From Lycium barbarum (taxonomy: Eukaryota > Streptophyta > Magnoliopsida > Solanales > Solanaceae): a stretch of DNA of 64,000 nt. A model generated the notes under the pieces. It did no database searches, was not told the origin of the DNA, and worked only from the letters and a program-made list of their open reading frames with translations. Positions 23,742-35,562 of this stretch are shown piece by piece (the first letter of the stretch is position 1; every line of letters begins with the position of its first letter). The position numbers and the translations under genes are program-made. The DNA is taken from contig NC_083337.1 in NCBI RefSeq assembly GCF_019175385.1, positions 45,856,938 to 45,920,937 on the forward strand, in the 5' to 3' direction.

Positions 23742-24082
23742 GGAGAAATATTTACGAAACGTGACGATAGTTTTCTATTTACAAAACATAGCATTACAAA
23801 TCCTATAAAAAACAAACATTTTAAAAAGAATTAGAAAAATACTTTTCTTTTTATTTATTTTTCAATTTATTTTTTTATTTCTTTAAAAATAATTTTTTAA
23901 AAAATATATATTTTCCACGTGGCATGCTGACTGGCTGCCCAGGTGGCTGACATGGCAAGCCATCTGGACAGCCAGTCAGCATGTCGTTAGGGCTGGGGTT
24001 TTGCAACGTTTGATACCAGTGGGGATAGGGGTGAAAAGTTTAAAGTATTTGGGGTAAATTTGACCCTTTTCCCTTTATAATA

Positions 24083-24168
24083 TTATTGAAGTTATTTTAC
24101 ACATTTCACTCCGTTTGATATCCAAGGACTCTGATTAATTAAAATAAATTATGGGAGGTCAAAAAATA
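24083..24168 (-). mobile_element. Start of element B LTR, cut by element C
   Basis: On the minus strand this reads TTTTTTGACCTCCCATAA and then continues as in the plus-strand B-type LTR start at 42,511 (TGTTGACACCTGATTTTT...). The first dozen or so bases are missing where element C's LTR begins at 24,169. Confidence 0.6.
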
Positions 24169-24386
24169 TGTCACGACCCATTTTCACTAAGTCGTGAGGG
24201 CACCAACCTTTTTCACCTCGGTAAGCGAACCCTTATCCCAGCAATCATAAATACATAAATAAAGCGGAAGAAGATACAAAAAACGTAAGTCTCACGATAA
24301 TAATATAAGAAAATGCGGAAATGAAAGAAATACACCCCAATATCTGGTCTGGTCATACAAGAGCATCTAACTAAATACTACAAGTC

Positions 24387-24387
<1 letters not shown>

Positions 24388-24472
<85 letters not shown>
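24388..24472. repeat. (TAA)n trinucleotide microsatellite
   Basis: About 28 uninterrupted TAA units inside the element C LTR. Confidence 0.95.
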
Positions 24473-24474
<2 letters not shown>

Positions 24475-26198
24475 ATCAATAGTATCAAAATCATGTCTTA
24501 GAACAAGAAATAAAGACATAATAGAAGGAAAAGTCTTCGGGCAGCGAGAGTCCTCATGCTCACCCTGAAAGACTCGAATTAGCTATCCTTGAATATCAGC
24601 CACGAGGAGTAGAAATTGATCCCACCTGGTACTCTGCATTCATAAAAGAATATAGCAAGTGCAGGTCAGTACAAACAACAAGTATTGGTAGATATCATCG
24701 GTCGACTAAGACTAGCTAACGTATATAAAAACAACAAAGCAAGATAAACACATAAATCAACAAGTACAGGTCAACACGAATCCATATCCATAGCACAAGT
24801 CAACACCTATGTTATAGCATCTAAACCCAACTGTGCCAAGTCTCAGTATAATCAATCCGAACCAGTACATCACAATCATCTCACAACAAGTCATGACCTA
24901 TGCTATAGCATCTAAGCCCAACTGTGCCAAGTATTAGTATAATCAGTCCGAATCAGTATATCACAATAGTATCACGACATATCACCGAAAATCAAAGGCA
25001 CAATGCAATGCAATAATGTATGTATGATGAATGTAATGCATATGCACCTTTGCACAACATGTCCTCGACGGAATAACTCCACGTCTCGGCGATCATGACT
25101 CATGAGGGACCCGCGAAGTCCATGTACCACTCTTCTGATCCTGGCAAGACCTCAAGCGTCGGACACTCAATCGTTCTCGGAAAGAAACCTCAGGCAACAT
25201 ACACTCATCTTTGTTTTACGCTCTCCGGCAAAGACCTCGAAGGCTACACTCTCTCACTTATCATCATCAGTACCATAACCATGCATATATCAATCTATCA
25301 TGGAAATGCATATGAATACAATTCAATGTAATATCAACAACCAATTCAATCCGAAACAGTACAACGCATGGTACATAAGTAATATCAGTGGTAAGGCTGC
25401 ACAATAAGCCACAATGGAATCAGCATTCTCATCTTAATATCAATCAAGCAAGGTACCGCAATGTCATAGCCATGATAAATCACTAGTCACAAATACCCAA
25501 AATCTCAACGTGGCAACGAGCCAACAAGTAAATAGATCAAGATAAGTCAACAACACAATGGGGTGGCTAGCTCCCAAATCATACAACAAGGCCCAACCTA
25601 AGACAATATCCAACCCAACTTCATACCCGAAGGCTTACATGCATTCTCCGACAATATCATCTAAACATACATTTCGCTAATCGAAGTCTCACTATAAGGT
25701 AAACCATAACCTACCTAAAAAGCCGAACAACAAAGTCTCCAATAGTCAAACCTTAGTCTTGCCCTTCCTTTGTGCCTCGTGATAATGAAATTCTAATCGT
25801 ATCCGATATGAAATTAGAATCAAGAAGAAAATACCCAATAACCATATTCCTAATCAAGTCGCAAACCCTAACTTATGGAACGGGGAAAATGAGGGAATTC
25901 GAAGGATACCCATAATAGTCTTAGATGAATTTTGGATCAAAAGGTTAGTTAAAAAATCCATTCCCAACCTCAAGGGGAAAAATGGTCATTTCATAAGAAA
26001 ATCGGGTTCAATAAGGTTAAATTATTAATCTAGGAATTCATATGACTCCAATGGTACCCATATTGACATACTTTAAATCTGAACCCAAAAAGTCTCAAAA
26101 AATAGGAATCCGAGCCCCGAGTGGCAAAATAGGAAATTTAGTTCAAAATCCCATTATTATGGAGCCTATATACCAAAAATGAGTGAAATCCATCCAGT

Positions 26199-27410
26199 AG
26201 GGGTGTACATGGACCGGGTTGGTTCGGATTTTTTAAACACCAAACCAAACCAATTGCGTCGGGTTTTTAAATTTATACACCAAACCAAATTAATAAAATT
26301 CGGGTTTTTCAACCTTGGGATTTCTTGGGTTATTTGGTTTCTCGGGTTTTTTGGGTTTTTTTTTCCGGAATAGTCTTGATGCAAAACATATATACTTTTA
26401 CTTCAAATATTTCTTTAGTCCTAGTAAGATACAACTATAATTAAGGTGTTTCTTAAGAAAACAACACAAAATGTGAGAAGAGTGACGACATTGTATTAAA
26501 ATATTCAACAAAAGATAATAAAATCGGTTAACATAAATATTGTTAATTAATAAGCCATAAAGAAAATGATCATAATCTAGAAATACTAAGTCATGCTAAA
26601 ATAAATACAGCTAATAAGTACAAATTACATAACAAAGAAAAAAATACTTGAGTTATATATTTTCACTCTGTAAACCAGTTATGCAAAACTAAAGAATAGG
26701 AGCCCGTTTGGATTGGCTTATAGCTTAAAGCTGTTTGCAGCTTATAAGCTGAAAAAAATAAGTTGGGGTAATCCAACTTATTTTTTTTGGCTTATAAGCT
26801 GTTTTCAGCTTATAAGCTGCTTTAGATAAACTAAGTTAAATGGGTCCAATTATTTTTTTGAGCTTATTTTAAGCATAAAATGACTTTAAGCTGGCCAGCC
26901 AAACACTCAAAAAAGCTGAAAACAGCTTATAAACCAACTTATAAGCCAATCCAAATGGGCTCTAGATATCCAACATTATTATCATTCCTAGTGGTAAATT
27001 GAATTTCTTTTGTTAGCATTTGTGTTTAGTTGGTTTTGGTTTGGACTTTATTTGAGTTATTAACATCCATAGGATATAAAACTTATTGACATTCAAAATT
27101 CTAAGTTCAAGCTTGAATAATATGATAATAAATAAATAAAAGTATGCAAAAATTTAAGAAATATTTATAAATTACATTACAAATAAATATTTTTATGTAT
27201 AAAATATTTTAAAAATTCAATATATATAATGTCGGGTTGGTTTGGTTCAGTTTGACTTTTTTTAGCTAAAACCAAACCAAACCAATTATGGTCGGGTTGT
27301 TTTTTTTCAACACCAAACCAAGTCAAACCAAACCACTAGTCGGGTTTTTTTCTCGGTTTGACTCGGTTTATCGGTTTGGTGCGGTTTCTCGGTTTACTTT
27401 GTACACCCCT
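26199..27410. mobile_element. Mutator-like DNA transposon, non-autonomous
   Basis: The ends read AGGGGTGTACA and TGTACACCCCT as inverted repeats. They are followed inwards by biased GGTTTGGTTTGG-like arms. Nine-base flanks CCATCCAGT (26,190-26,198) and CCATCCACT (27,412-27,420) differ by one base, with one extra A on the right. No transposase is present. It is interrupted by a MITE at 26,700-26,962. Confidence 0.75.
26700..26962. mobile_element. Small MITE nested in the Mutator-like element
   Basis: Inverted ends GAGCCCGTTTGGATTGGCTT and its complement bound 263 bases made of repeated CTTATAAGCTG motifs. A TAG triplet flanks both sides (26,697-26,699 and 26,963-26,965). A 3-bp duplication and short inverted ends suggest a PIF/Harbinger- or CACTA-type non-autonomous element; the superfamily is not certain. 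Confidence 0.85.
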
Positions 27411-28893
27411 ACCATCCACTAATTCATGTTTAATTGAAGAAAAACCAAGTTCAAGCCTAGAGTTTCAAATCCCTAAATTACCTCCCTTAATTAGAGAATC
27501 TTAGCATGAAAAATCCTACTAAACGATGAAATAATCATAAAAAGGTGTTTGGAATCTTACCCAAATGATAAATCATGAAAGAGTCTCTTCAAGTCTCCCA
27601 AAATCGAGCTTCTAAGATTGTGAGAAACCCCAAGAAAATAATAAGAACGAAAACACCCAGCTGTCCGATACATATCTAGTGCTAGAACGATCCCAAAGCT
27701 CACTTTTGATAACTCTAGTATATTCCATGCGAAATTTCACTCAAGTTAGGCTTTTGAATCACCTCATCTGGCCTTATAATGAGAGACATGGTGGTTTCAA
27801 TTTGAGGAAGAAGCAAAAATTTAAACGAAAATCTCAGTGGCAATTTCGTAATTTTCAGCAAAAATCACACTAGAAAATCTACACAGCAAAATATTAGGAA
27901 AATGCACATATCTCCCTCATGCGATGGAGAAACGCGACGATTCTTGTTGCTACAGTTATGAAATTACGATACGGATCTAACGATTCAATCAAAACATAAA
28001 TCAAAGCTCGTTTGTTCATTATTGTACCCTTTTTGCTCAAAGCAACGTCGAAACCAAAAACAAATACCATACAAACCAAACACATCTGAAACTCATCAGA
28101 ATCTAATCAAAATTTGTGGACAAGTCCAAAATCATCATACGAACCTGCTCGAACTCTCAAGACATCCAAACGGGACCGTCTTGACCCGATGTTGACCATG
28201 GTTAACTCCAAATCATAGCAAAAGCTAGTTTCTCAACTAACCACCCAAATTACACCCGAACCTCTCGAGAACCGAACCAATGACTCGACTAAGTCATAAA
28301 TGATATTCTGGACCTAATGGAACTTTCGAAATTCGATTATGGACATGTTTACCCAAAAGTCAACTTTTGGTCAAATTTCTCAAAATTAAGCCTTCAAAAT
28401 TCCAAATCTTAGATTTTCTTCTTTGATTCTCATCCGATCACCTCGGGAATGGAGTCACCCATCCCCACAAGTCATAAACATTACAACAAAGCTAACAGAA
28501 ACAACAAATCTCTAGTCCAGGTATAATTTCTTCTTGTGACCATCTTTTCACCATAAATAGGCATATTAAACATTAACCGACTTAATTATCAAAAACCAAC
28601 CAGACGAACACCAAAATTTGCCCCGTCAATTTCCACAGATCATAAATAATATTTCAAATCTAATCGAATCTTCATATTTGACAATCAGAGCATGTTTTCC
28701 CAAGGTAAACAATTTATTCAAATAATTGAATGCCGGAATTTCCAAAGTGAAACCTTCTATCGAATTGAACCAAATGATATTCGTTTGACTTCAAATTTGG
28801 CTAGCAAGTCAAAATAATTATAACGGAGCTTTTGGAATAGACGACACGCAAACTAGAGCACCGGTTCTCAAAACGACCGATCGGGTCGTTACA

Positions 28894-29499
28894 TTAGATA
28901 CCAATTAAACAATCATTCATCCTCGAACGATAAAGAAGAGTACAAAAGTTGACGACAACCAAGGAATCTCTAAAATAACAATACGGACGCCTCCACGGTA
29001 TGAAGTATGCAAAAATCACTGCTCATTCATCTTATCGGTCAAAACTTTCTCTAACTTAGCTAAAAGACCAAATTTTTCATATTTCCCACACTCGGAATTT
29101 CTTTCACCGATGATCCCCATATAAGAACTGCTTCTACTAAAATTCTCTAATTCGATATAACCATACCTCTAAACGCGATCGATAGGTCCCACAACGTTCC
29201 TCAAAACAACACAACCCTTTAGAAATAGACACAATCATAGCCCACTCTGAACCGGTAAAATATTATGATTCTACTAACCTTTATTTCACCCATCTAAAGC
29301 CATTCTTCAAACCACGATTTCTTCAAAACACATAAACACAAGCCCGAAACTATGACTTACTCTTGCTAGAATAGAATTCTTGCTTTATCAAAGCAACTCT
29401 AAGCAATTCCATCAAATTGATCTTACTCATAGCCAACTTCGCTAGTTTCAAGTCTTCTTAGACCTTCAAATCACAATACCAAAAAAACAAAATACCACT
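28894..29499 (-). mobile_element. Element C interior, 3' end
   Basis: It carries the GTTCGAGGATGAATG box and a decayed polypurine tract next to the LTR (28,894-28,930). The rest is non-coding now. It stops at the insertion of element D, whose target duplication CCACT is at 29,495-29,499. Confidence 0.65.
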
Positions 29500-29714
29500 T
29501 GTTATATCCCGCATTTCGCGCATTCGGATAATTCAAGCCAATTGTGGGAGGTTGAGAGCAAGCTCACATTTTAACCTTGATTAGCACACAAGTTGTTTAT
29601 AAGAGTTATGGGTGCGGAAATATAGAGGAAGGCTAAGGGCAAAATTCGAAACTTAAAAAAAAAATGGCCGGCCCGTTAATGGGCCAAGGCCCATGTGGGG
29701 GTTTAATTTATGGA

Positions 29715-29722
29715 CTATAAAG
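29715..29722 (+). promoter_or_regulatory. Possible TATA box of element D
   Basis: CTATAAAG lies about 215 bases into the 5' LTR. The 3' LTR has CTTAAAAG at the same place, so the 5' copy is the better candidate. Confidence 0.4.
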
Positions 29723-31863
29723 ATGACTAAGTCATCTTCAATTCATAGAAAGATCAAGAAGCTTGAAGAAAACAAAAGACCACCCCATTTTCGGCTATGA
29801 CCATGGAAATTTAGCTCCATGAAATCTTGCTCCAAAAATTATTTTCTTCATGTATTCCTACTAATTCAAGGGTCCTCTACAACGTGGTGTAGTTGTTTCG
29901 GAAGATAGGTCACTCGTTTCAACGTTTGCACACTTTACCTAAGTGGAGAAGTTGAGAAGAAAAGGTAAGATTTAATCCCTTTTTATATGTTATGAAGGGT
30001 TTGTTTAAGTTGTAGTAAATAGAAATGGATAGAATTCACGAAAATATGAAAGTTTGCATGGTGTGTGTGTGTGTATGTATGGGCCGTGTGTGTGTGTGTT
30101 GTGTGTAGGGAAGGTGAAACAATTTCTATGAAGTAATTTGATTGTTGTAGATGTGTATTCTATAATGGAAATGAGAATTTGATGATTTAAATTGATGTTG
30201 GAAATGTTATGGGTTGATTTGGAAGCCAATATGATGTTAGTGTCGTTTCTTTATTCATGAGTATAATGTTGTTAGAATGTGTGTTGTTGGGATAGTTCAT
30301 GAAATTGGAAGCAAGAAATGCATTAAAATTGTTTCTAGGGAAGTTGTGGAGTTTTGGGGTGAAGTGTGGTTTTGATGGGAAATGTTGGAATATTGTGTAG
30401 ATTGCTTAAAATATTCTTGAATCATGTTTGAACGATCTTGAATTAGTAAATGAATATGTAAGTATTGATATTGATTTGAATGTACGTAGTTGGATTGAAA
30501 GATGATGTACTATGTAGAAAAGAAGATTACTTATGTTAGAATGTATTTTGAATGGATGGTTGGTGTTGTTAGTGTGATCCTTGGCATTGTTGTTGATGTT
30601 TTGGCCGAGTTAGATTCTCGGGGATGTTGAATTTATAGGGGAGATGCTGCCCAAATTTCTGTAGACAACTGTTACTTAAGATTGAGTACCTAAATGCCTA
30701 TATGTTAATGTTGGGTAATTGTGACCTTTTGTATATTTTGAGGAGTTTGGGAATTGGGTTTGGATAAGCGTAAGGAGCGAATAAGGTATGTAAAGCCCTA
30801 CCTTTTCTTTCTTTGGCATGTCTTAGTCATAATAGGTTATGACATGAGTCTCGGGGGAAACTCTATTCCTAGAAATCCGAGCTTAGGTTTGGCCCTTAAA
30901 TATTCAATGTAATTGAATTATGAACCTATGTTTTGTTGGAAAATATGTTTGAACATTTTTACTTCTAAAAGAGTCTTGCGCCATAAAACGTCCATAACTT
31001 TCGCAAATAAATTCGGAATGCCCCGAGTCTTTTTGCAAACGAATCCATAAAACCTAAGGTTCGTAATTTATGTACACCACCTCGGCTTGACCCGAGGTGG
31101 GCCCACTGATCCCCAACCCTTTCCATATTGTTCTATTGGACTTATTTTCGAGCGACATTCAAAGGAAACTTTTGACTATTATTCCGATTATTAACAAAAA
31201 TTGTTTTAACTATCCTATGGAGACCTATGATATATTTTGACATGTACAAACGAACTCAGAAGTTTTGTTTTGACATAATCCGTTGTATCGTCTGAAAGGT
31301 ACGTGTTATGACTACCGTTTGACTTCTTTCCTAAATGACCTGTCGTCCGGATTATTATGTCGAGTCTTTGTAAATATTTTATGATGCATAAGTTTCTCAC
31401 TACTCTACTCGTGGATGCCTCAATAGTTCCTTCACTGAGCCCGGGCCAGGATATGTTATCACGCGTATTCCACTGCATTATTCGCCGTGCCTCGATGTGA
31501 GGGGGCAGGTATACATGTACATGGGTTGTGGAGTATGCTGTGCCATGTACACACATTCTGATATATGATGATATGATGTGATATGGCCATCTGATATGTT
31601 TGATATGTGCCCATTCTGATATGATATGATATGTTATGGAGCTATTCCCTACTCTGGAGTATGCTGTGTTGTGGCGCCAGTGACGGGGTGGCGACCACGT
31701 TTTGTCCACCGTGCCCCATAATGGGGCCGGATATGGCATATGTTCTGACATGCATTACCTATGTTTTATGAGTAAGCATTTTGATATTCCGGTTATTGCA
31801 CTTATTTTCTGTACCCCCTGTTCAGGTTATGATTCTGTTTATTGTATTTCATGCTTTACATAC

Positions 31864-31901
31864 TCAGTACCTATTTCGTACTGACCCCCTTTCTTCGGGG
31901 G
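31864..31901 (+). promoter_or_regulatory. Double hairpin in element D LTR
   Basis: TCAGTAC (31,864-31,870) pairs with GTACTGA (31,878-31,884), followed at once by CCCCC (31,885-31,889) pairing with GGGGG (31,897-31,901). The 3' LTR copy near 39,142-39,178 keeps the second stem, with one change (CATTAC) in the first. Confidence 0.6.
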
Positions 31902-32329
31902 CTGCGTTTCATGCCGCGCAGGTACACCCAGATGATCTGGAGTTATTATAGAGGATGTTCCAGTAGAGTTGGCAAGCTCCATTTGTTCCTGGGGTGCCAC
32001 TGAGTCAGAGTTTGTATGTGTGCTTCCTCTGGATTGATGTTAGAGACTTTGCAGACAGAGTCGTGGGTATAGTATGTCAGTTGTGCAAGCGGCTTCATCA
32101 GCCGATATGTCATTCTTTACTATATATTAAATTTTATATACGATGACAGATTCTGTTTGATTTGGATAACCTCGGAAAGAGTATTTTGAAGAATTTATTA
32201 TGTATTTTATCTTTATTTGATTTAAAGGTCTAATAAGATTTTATGTGTCCCGAAGGTCTGTGGGTTCGCTCGGCTCCGGATGTGGGGCCGGGTGCCCACA
32301 CACCGTAGCAGAATTAGGGTGTGACAAAG

Positions 32330-32341
32330 TGGTATCAGAGC
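32330..32341 (+). promoter_or_regulatory. Primer binding site of element D
   Basis: TGGTATCAGAGC, initiator tRNA-Met type, three bases after the 5' LTR. Confidence 0.93.
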
Positions 32342-32988
32342 AGGTTTGTCCTAGGGATTGTCTGCAAAGTCGTGTCCAGTAGAGTCCTGTTTATGGTGTG
32401 AAGCGCACCACATTTATAAACCGGAGGCTACGGGGCATCTAGGGATAGTTGACCTTCTTGCTATCTTAGATCGTGCGATAGAGCTGAGTCATAGAAAAAT
32501 GAAATTCCTTATGCGAGCTTTACATAAGACAGGATGAAGCATGGAAAGGAAACATTGTAAATAGACGGTAAGTGGGATGTGATATTTTAGAAAAGCTACA
32601 GATTTGGGCACGACGTGAAGAACGATTGTAAGAGAGATGATTAACAGTCCGAAGAGTTAAAAAGGGATAAAAAAATTTGAGGTTAGTAAGAACAAGGTTT
32701 GTTGGATGATTCAGAGAAAGTTAACAATCAGTTTTGCTGAAGATTAGTAGGTACGGATGGTAAGAGGAAATTTGTATATCCGGATACTTGAGTAATTATA
32801 GGTAGTGGCGAGGAAGGTATGTCCGCCACCATCGGTAACCCGGAAGCCCAGGATAGGCAATAATCATACACCTAAGTGAAAAGGGTAAAATAGTAATTGT
32901 ACAAAGAAGGACGTATTACGAAGATGCCTCGGAACCTGTAAGATCTTGACTGGTCCCAAATTACGTAATAAAGGCCATATGAGAAAGT

Positions 32989-33082
32989 GAATGCGATTAT
33001 ATCAACATTAAGGCATTGAATCCCCTCGAAGTTTCGAGGTTAAGCGTGCTAAGGTGGGAGGACGGGTGACCCCCCTGGGAAG
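32989..33082 (+). ncRNA. 5S rRNA-derived segment (element D)
   Basis: The segment begins GAATGCGATTATATCAACAT and ends GGGTGACCCCCCTGGGAAG. In order it matches plant 5S rRNA from nucleotide 1 to about 103: the GCGATCATACCAGCAC start, the ATCCC block, the A-box region TTAAGCGTGCT and the C-box GGGTGACC..CTGGGAAG. About 10-15 bases between the A-box and C-box are missing relative to 5S rRNA. It lies in the sense direction about 650 bases after the primer site. It is a remnant and not a functional rRNA gene. The homologous place in element F holds a better-preserved copy. Confidence 0.85.
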
Positions 33083-34573
33083 GATGCAAGAATTCTATAT
33101 ATTTAGACATAAGAGACAGATGAAAAGCTAGGATAGTTTGAAATGAAATTAGAGTATACGGGATGGTCAGAGACCATGAAAGGCCACACAGCACGCGACG
33201 GACTAGACTAGAAGAGAGACAGACAGTACGCCACCGCTCTGGAATTAGGATAGGCTTGAATAGCGTCTGGAGGTGATTTGTGGGCCAGTTGGTAATAATC
33301 ACATATGCATGTATAAATGCGTATGACATCCTATATGTGATCGTATTGGCGGACATGTGAGTCCCAGCAACCGACATTACGGTGTGGAAGGCATTAATTG
33401 AGTAAGGGCACCGAAGCTTAAATGACAACAGGAATAAATGGTGCAAGTGCTATAAGGCAAGCTGTTATTATTTTCACTACAGGCTAAGGCTGGAAAGGTT
33501 ATAATACAATGATATTTGAAAATGAAAGAGAGTGAGTAGATGGAAGACAAAGAGACCAAAATGTCAGAAAAAGGTAAGAAATCCCGGTAAGGGAAACCGA
33601 GAGAAATTACTGGCAAATTATGAGACTATGAAAATAAAAGTTTGAAGATAAGCACATGAAAAGGATAAGATGCGGTTATATGGAGCGAAAGAGGAATGTG
33701 TGAGGTTCGAGAACCAATTTCAAAAAAACAAAGTGGGACTAAAGAAATAGTGACTACGACAAGGAATGTGAAGTAAGAAAAAGAACGATAAAGCCTTGTG
33801 ACGATGACAAGGGATTTGGCATATAAAGGGACAATATGCAGTCGCGTTAATGTGATTACCTCGAATGTAAAAGTATTTGCCTGGAAGAATGATCTAGAAA
33901 TGAAACAGATTTGCGAGCCTAAAGTGAAAATTTTGTAAACTCCAGAGTCGATGCCACAAATGGCAAAATCAGAAAAGTATTCGAGGAGGAAAGAATCCAA
34001 GGAAGATTAAGGATGAAAGTAGGAAGAATACTTTGACGAATTAGCGATAAGGAACCCGGGTACGCACCAAATAAAGAACAAGTGTAATGGGATGACACTG
34101 TCGACTGGGAGATTAATGACATGGAATAATAATTCATGCGGAGTTCGACAAATTTGATTTTGGAGGAAATGGAATGAAGTACAAGGAACGAGCTAGGAAG
34201 ACTGCTCGATCATAGTGTTATAAGAATAATTAAAAGCTCAATGAGTAAAGATAGAGAGAGTGTAAACTGTATGGACTTTGTGTTTAGATAAAAAAGTAGG
34301 GGATGCTCAAAACGTATGGATACACAACTGTGGCACCGATGCATAATTAAGAAGACTTACGAGTATGTGAATTAGATAGGTGATAGGATTAATAGTGAGT
34401 GAAAAAGGACGGAAATATGGACAGAATGACGATATAGACAGGAATTAAAAGGGAAATTTAGGATAAGGAGTTTTGATATGTTATGTACGGAACTGGAAAT
34501 AAGGACGAGGAATGAGGTAATTATCGTAGCCGAAGGTACTCGAGGACTGTTCGCACATAAGGAGCCCCTTAAA

Positions 34574-34588
34574 GGGGGGGGGGGGGGG
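34574..34588. repeat. G15 homopolymer
   Basis: Fifteen guanines in the element D interior, preceded by AAA. It resembles a polypurine tract but lies 2.1 kb from the 3' LTR. Confidence 0.9.
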
Positions 34589-35562
34589 AGAACGTATTAT
34601 ATTAGACTTAGAACGGCATTACAATATCTTCAGGTGTTAAGAAAGAAAATCTATTAACTCTAAGCCAGAGCTTAAACATATCTACATACCAAGGGAATGC
34701 AGGAAAGAAGTAGAAATAAATTGATAATGAGTGTGCCGAGAGGCCGACATAAAGGGAAAGAATGAAAGATACCTTAAGAAAATACTTCTTGCCAAAATGA
34801 ATTATGATATTTATGTCATGATTTGAATCCCTTCTATCGGGTAAACTGGCGTCGTACCTAAGTACGCATTAATATGTTTTAAAGAATAGTAATGAAGGCA
34901 AGAAAATGGCTACGAGTTAAGTTCCTAAAGAATAATGGAGAGAATTATAAGACTCAAGGGATGTTTCGGATAACAACGATTATCGTAACAGGGATACCAG
35001 CGCTGGGTAGTTTGGAAAATTTTGAAAGAAAGAAAGGACGTAGTGCCTATGAATGAAATAAAAGAGTTTGTTAATGCTAGAAAATAGTTCGTGGACCGTT
35101 AATGATATGAAACATGAAAAGATACGCCATGAAATTATGTGGATCATCGGTGTGAAGTGGTGTTCGATCATATTCGTAAGGAATCCGTACTGGAGGGCCA
35201 ACAGGGAATAACGATGGACGGAACGGGATGTGTAAAACAGAACAAATCAGGCGATGGGAAGAATATGTCTGAGATCGAATACCTTCTATATGAATATACA
35301 AGAATGGTTATGCAACTTATGAATATTTGTATGTTAAGCAAGCCAAGTGAGTGAGTACTTGATAACTGAGAGAAGTTAAGAAAAAGCGTAGAGAGTGGTA
35401 AAACGTCGCGAAGGTATTTCTTGAGCTAACGTGCGTGTTTTCACGTGTCCTCGTAAAGATTGTGACCTAATGAGTGACAAAAAGTTAAGAGCAAGACCGC
35501 GGAGAAAGAGCAATAGAAGAATTTGAATTGAAGGCAAAAAAGTGACACGAGGTAATAGGTCT

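Larger units (their letters stand above)
23163..24073. mobile_element. Mutator-like foldback MITE
   Basis: Terminal inverted repeats start GGGAAAAGGGTCAAATTTAC and extend about 170-200 bases at each end. The 9-bp flanks TTTACAATA (23,154-23,162) and TTTATAATA (24,074-24,082) differ by one base, as expected for Mutator-type target duplications. The centre is AT-rich with a TA microsatellite and no transposase. Each arm also holds an inner inverted repeat. Confidence 0.88.
24169..28893 (-). mobile_element. 3' LTR of element C
   Basis: The minus strand starts TGTAACGACCCGATCGG at 28,893 and ends GGGTCGTGACA at 24,169. It is the 3' LTR because sequence to its right (28,894-28,930) matches the GTTCGAGGATGAATG plus polypurine-tract region that precedes 3' LTRs in this group. 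It contains a transposon insertion at 26,199-27,410, leaving about 3.5 kb. No matching duplication is seen on both sides because the element's other end is lost. Confidence 0.85.
29500..32326 (+). mobile_element. 5' LTR of element D
   Basis: It starts TGTTATATCCCGC and ends GGGTGTGACA. It includes a CTATAAAG box at 29,715-29,722, a TG-rich run at 30,061-30,108, the GCTGCC-type motif at 30,638-30,664, a perfect stem CACCTCGG/CCGAGGTG at 31,079-31,100, GATAT repeats at 31,558-31,636 and the double hairpin at 31,864-31,901. It lacks about 93 bases present in the 3' LTR after the A-run near 29,660. Confidence 0.95.
32342..35560 (+). other. Element D interior, non-coding part
   Basis: The leader (to about 32,480) is shared with elements A and F. 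From about 32,950 to 34,870 it aligns, in sense orientation, with the interior of element F (for example 33,300-33,395 with 60,645-60,725, and 34,795-34,860 with 58,795-58,860). No gag, protease or RT could be recognised. Open frames on the minus strand in 32,997-34,137 and 34,980-35,301 run against the element and are chance frames in purine-rich sequence. Confidence 0.6.

Noticed and set aside
24388..24472. Regular repeats suggesting an array
   Set aside because: A plain TAA microsatellite with no spacers; CRISPR arrays are not expected in this eukaryotic DNA.
31215..31751. 178-codon minus-strand frame, partly repeated at 38,490-38,984
   Set aside because: It lies antisense within both LTRs of element D; repetition comes from LTR identity and the 3' copy is broken.
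33700..33712. GGTTCGAGAACC, similar to a tRNA B-box
   Set aside because: No A-box at a suitable distance and no cloverleaf; a short chance match.
33626..34137. Minus-strand frames of 124 and 72 codons with hydrophobic stretches
   Set aside because: Antisense to element D in purine-rich DNA; the homologous region of element F does not keep the frames as a pair.
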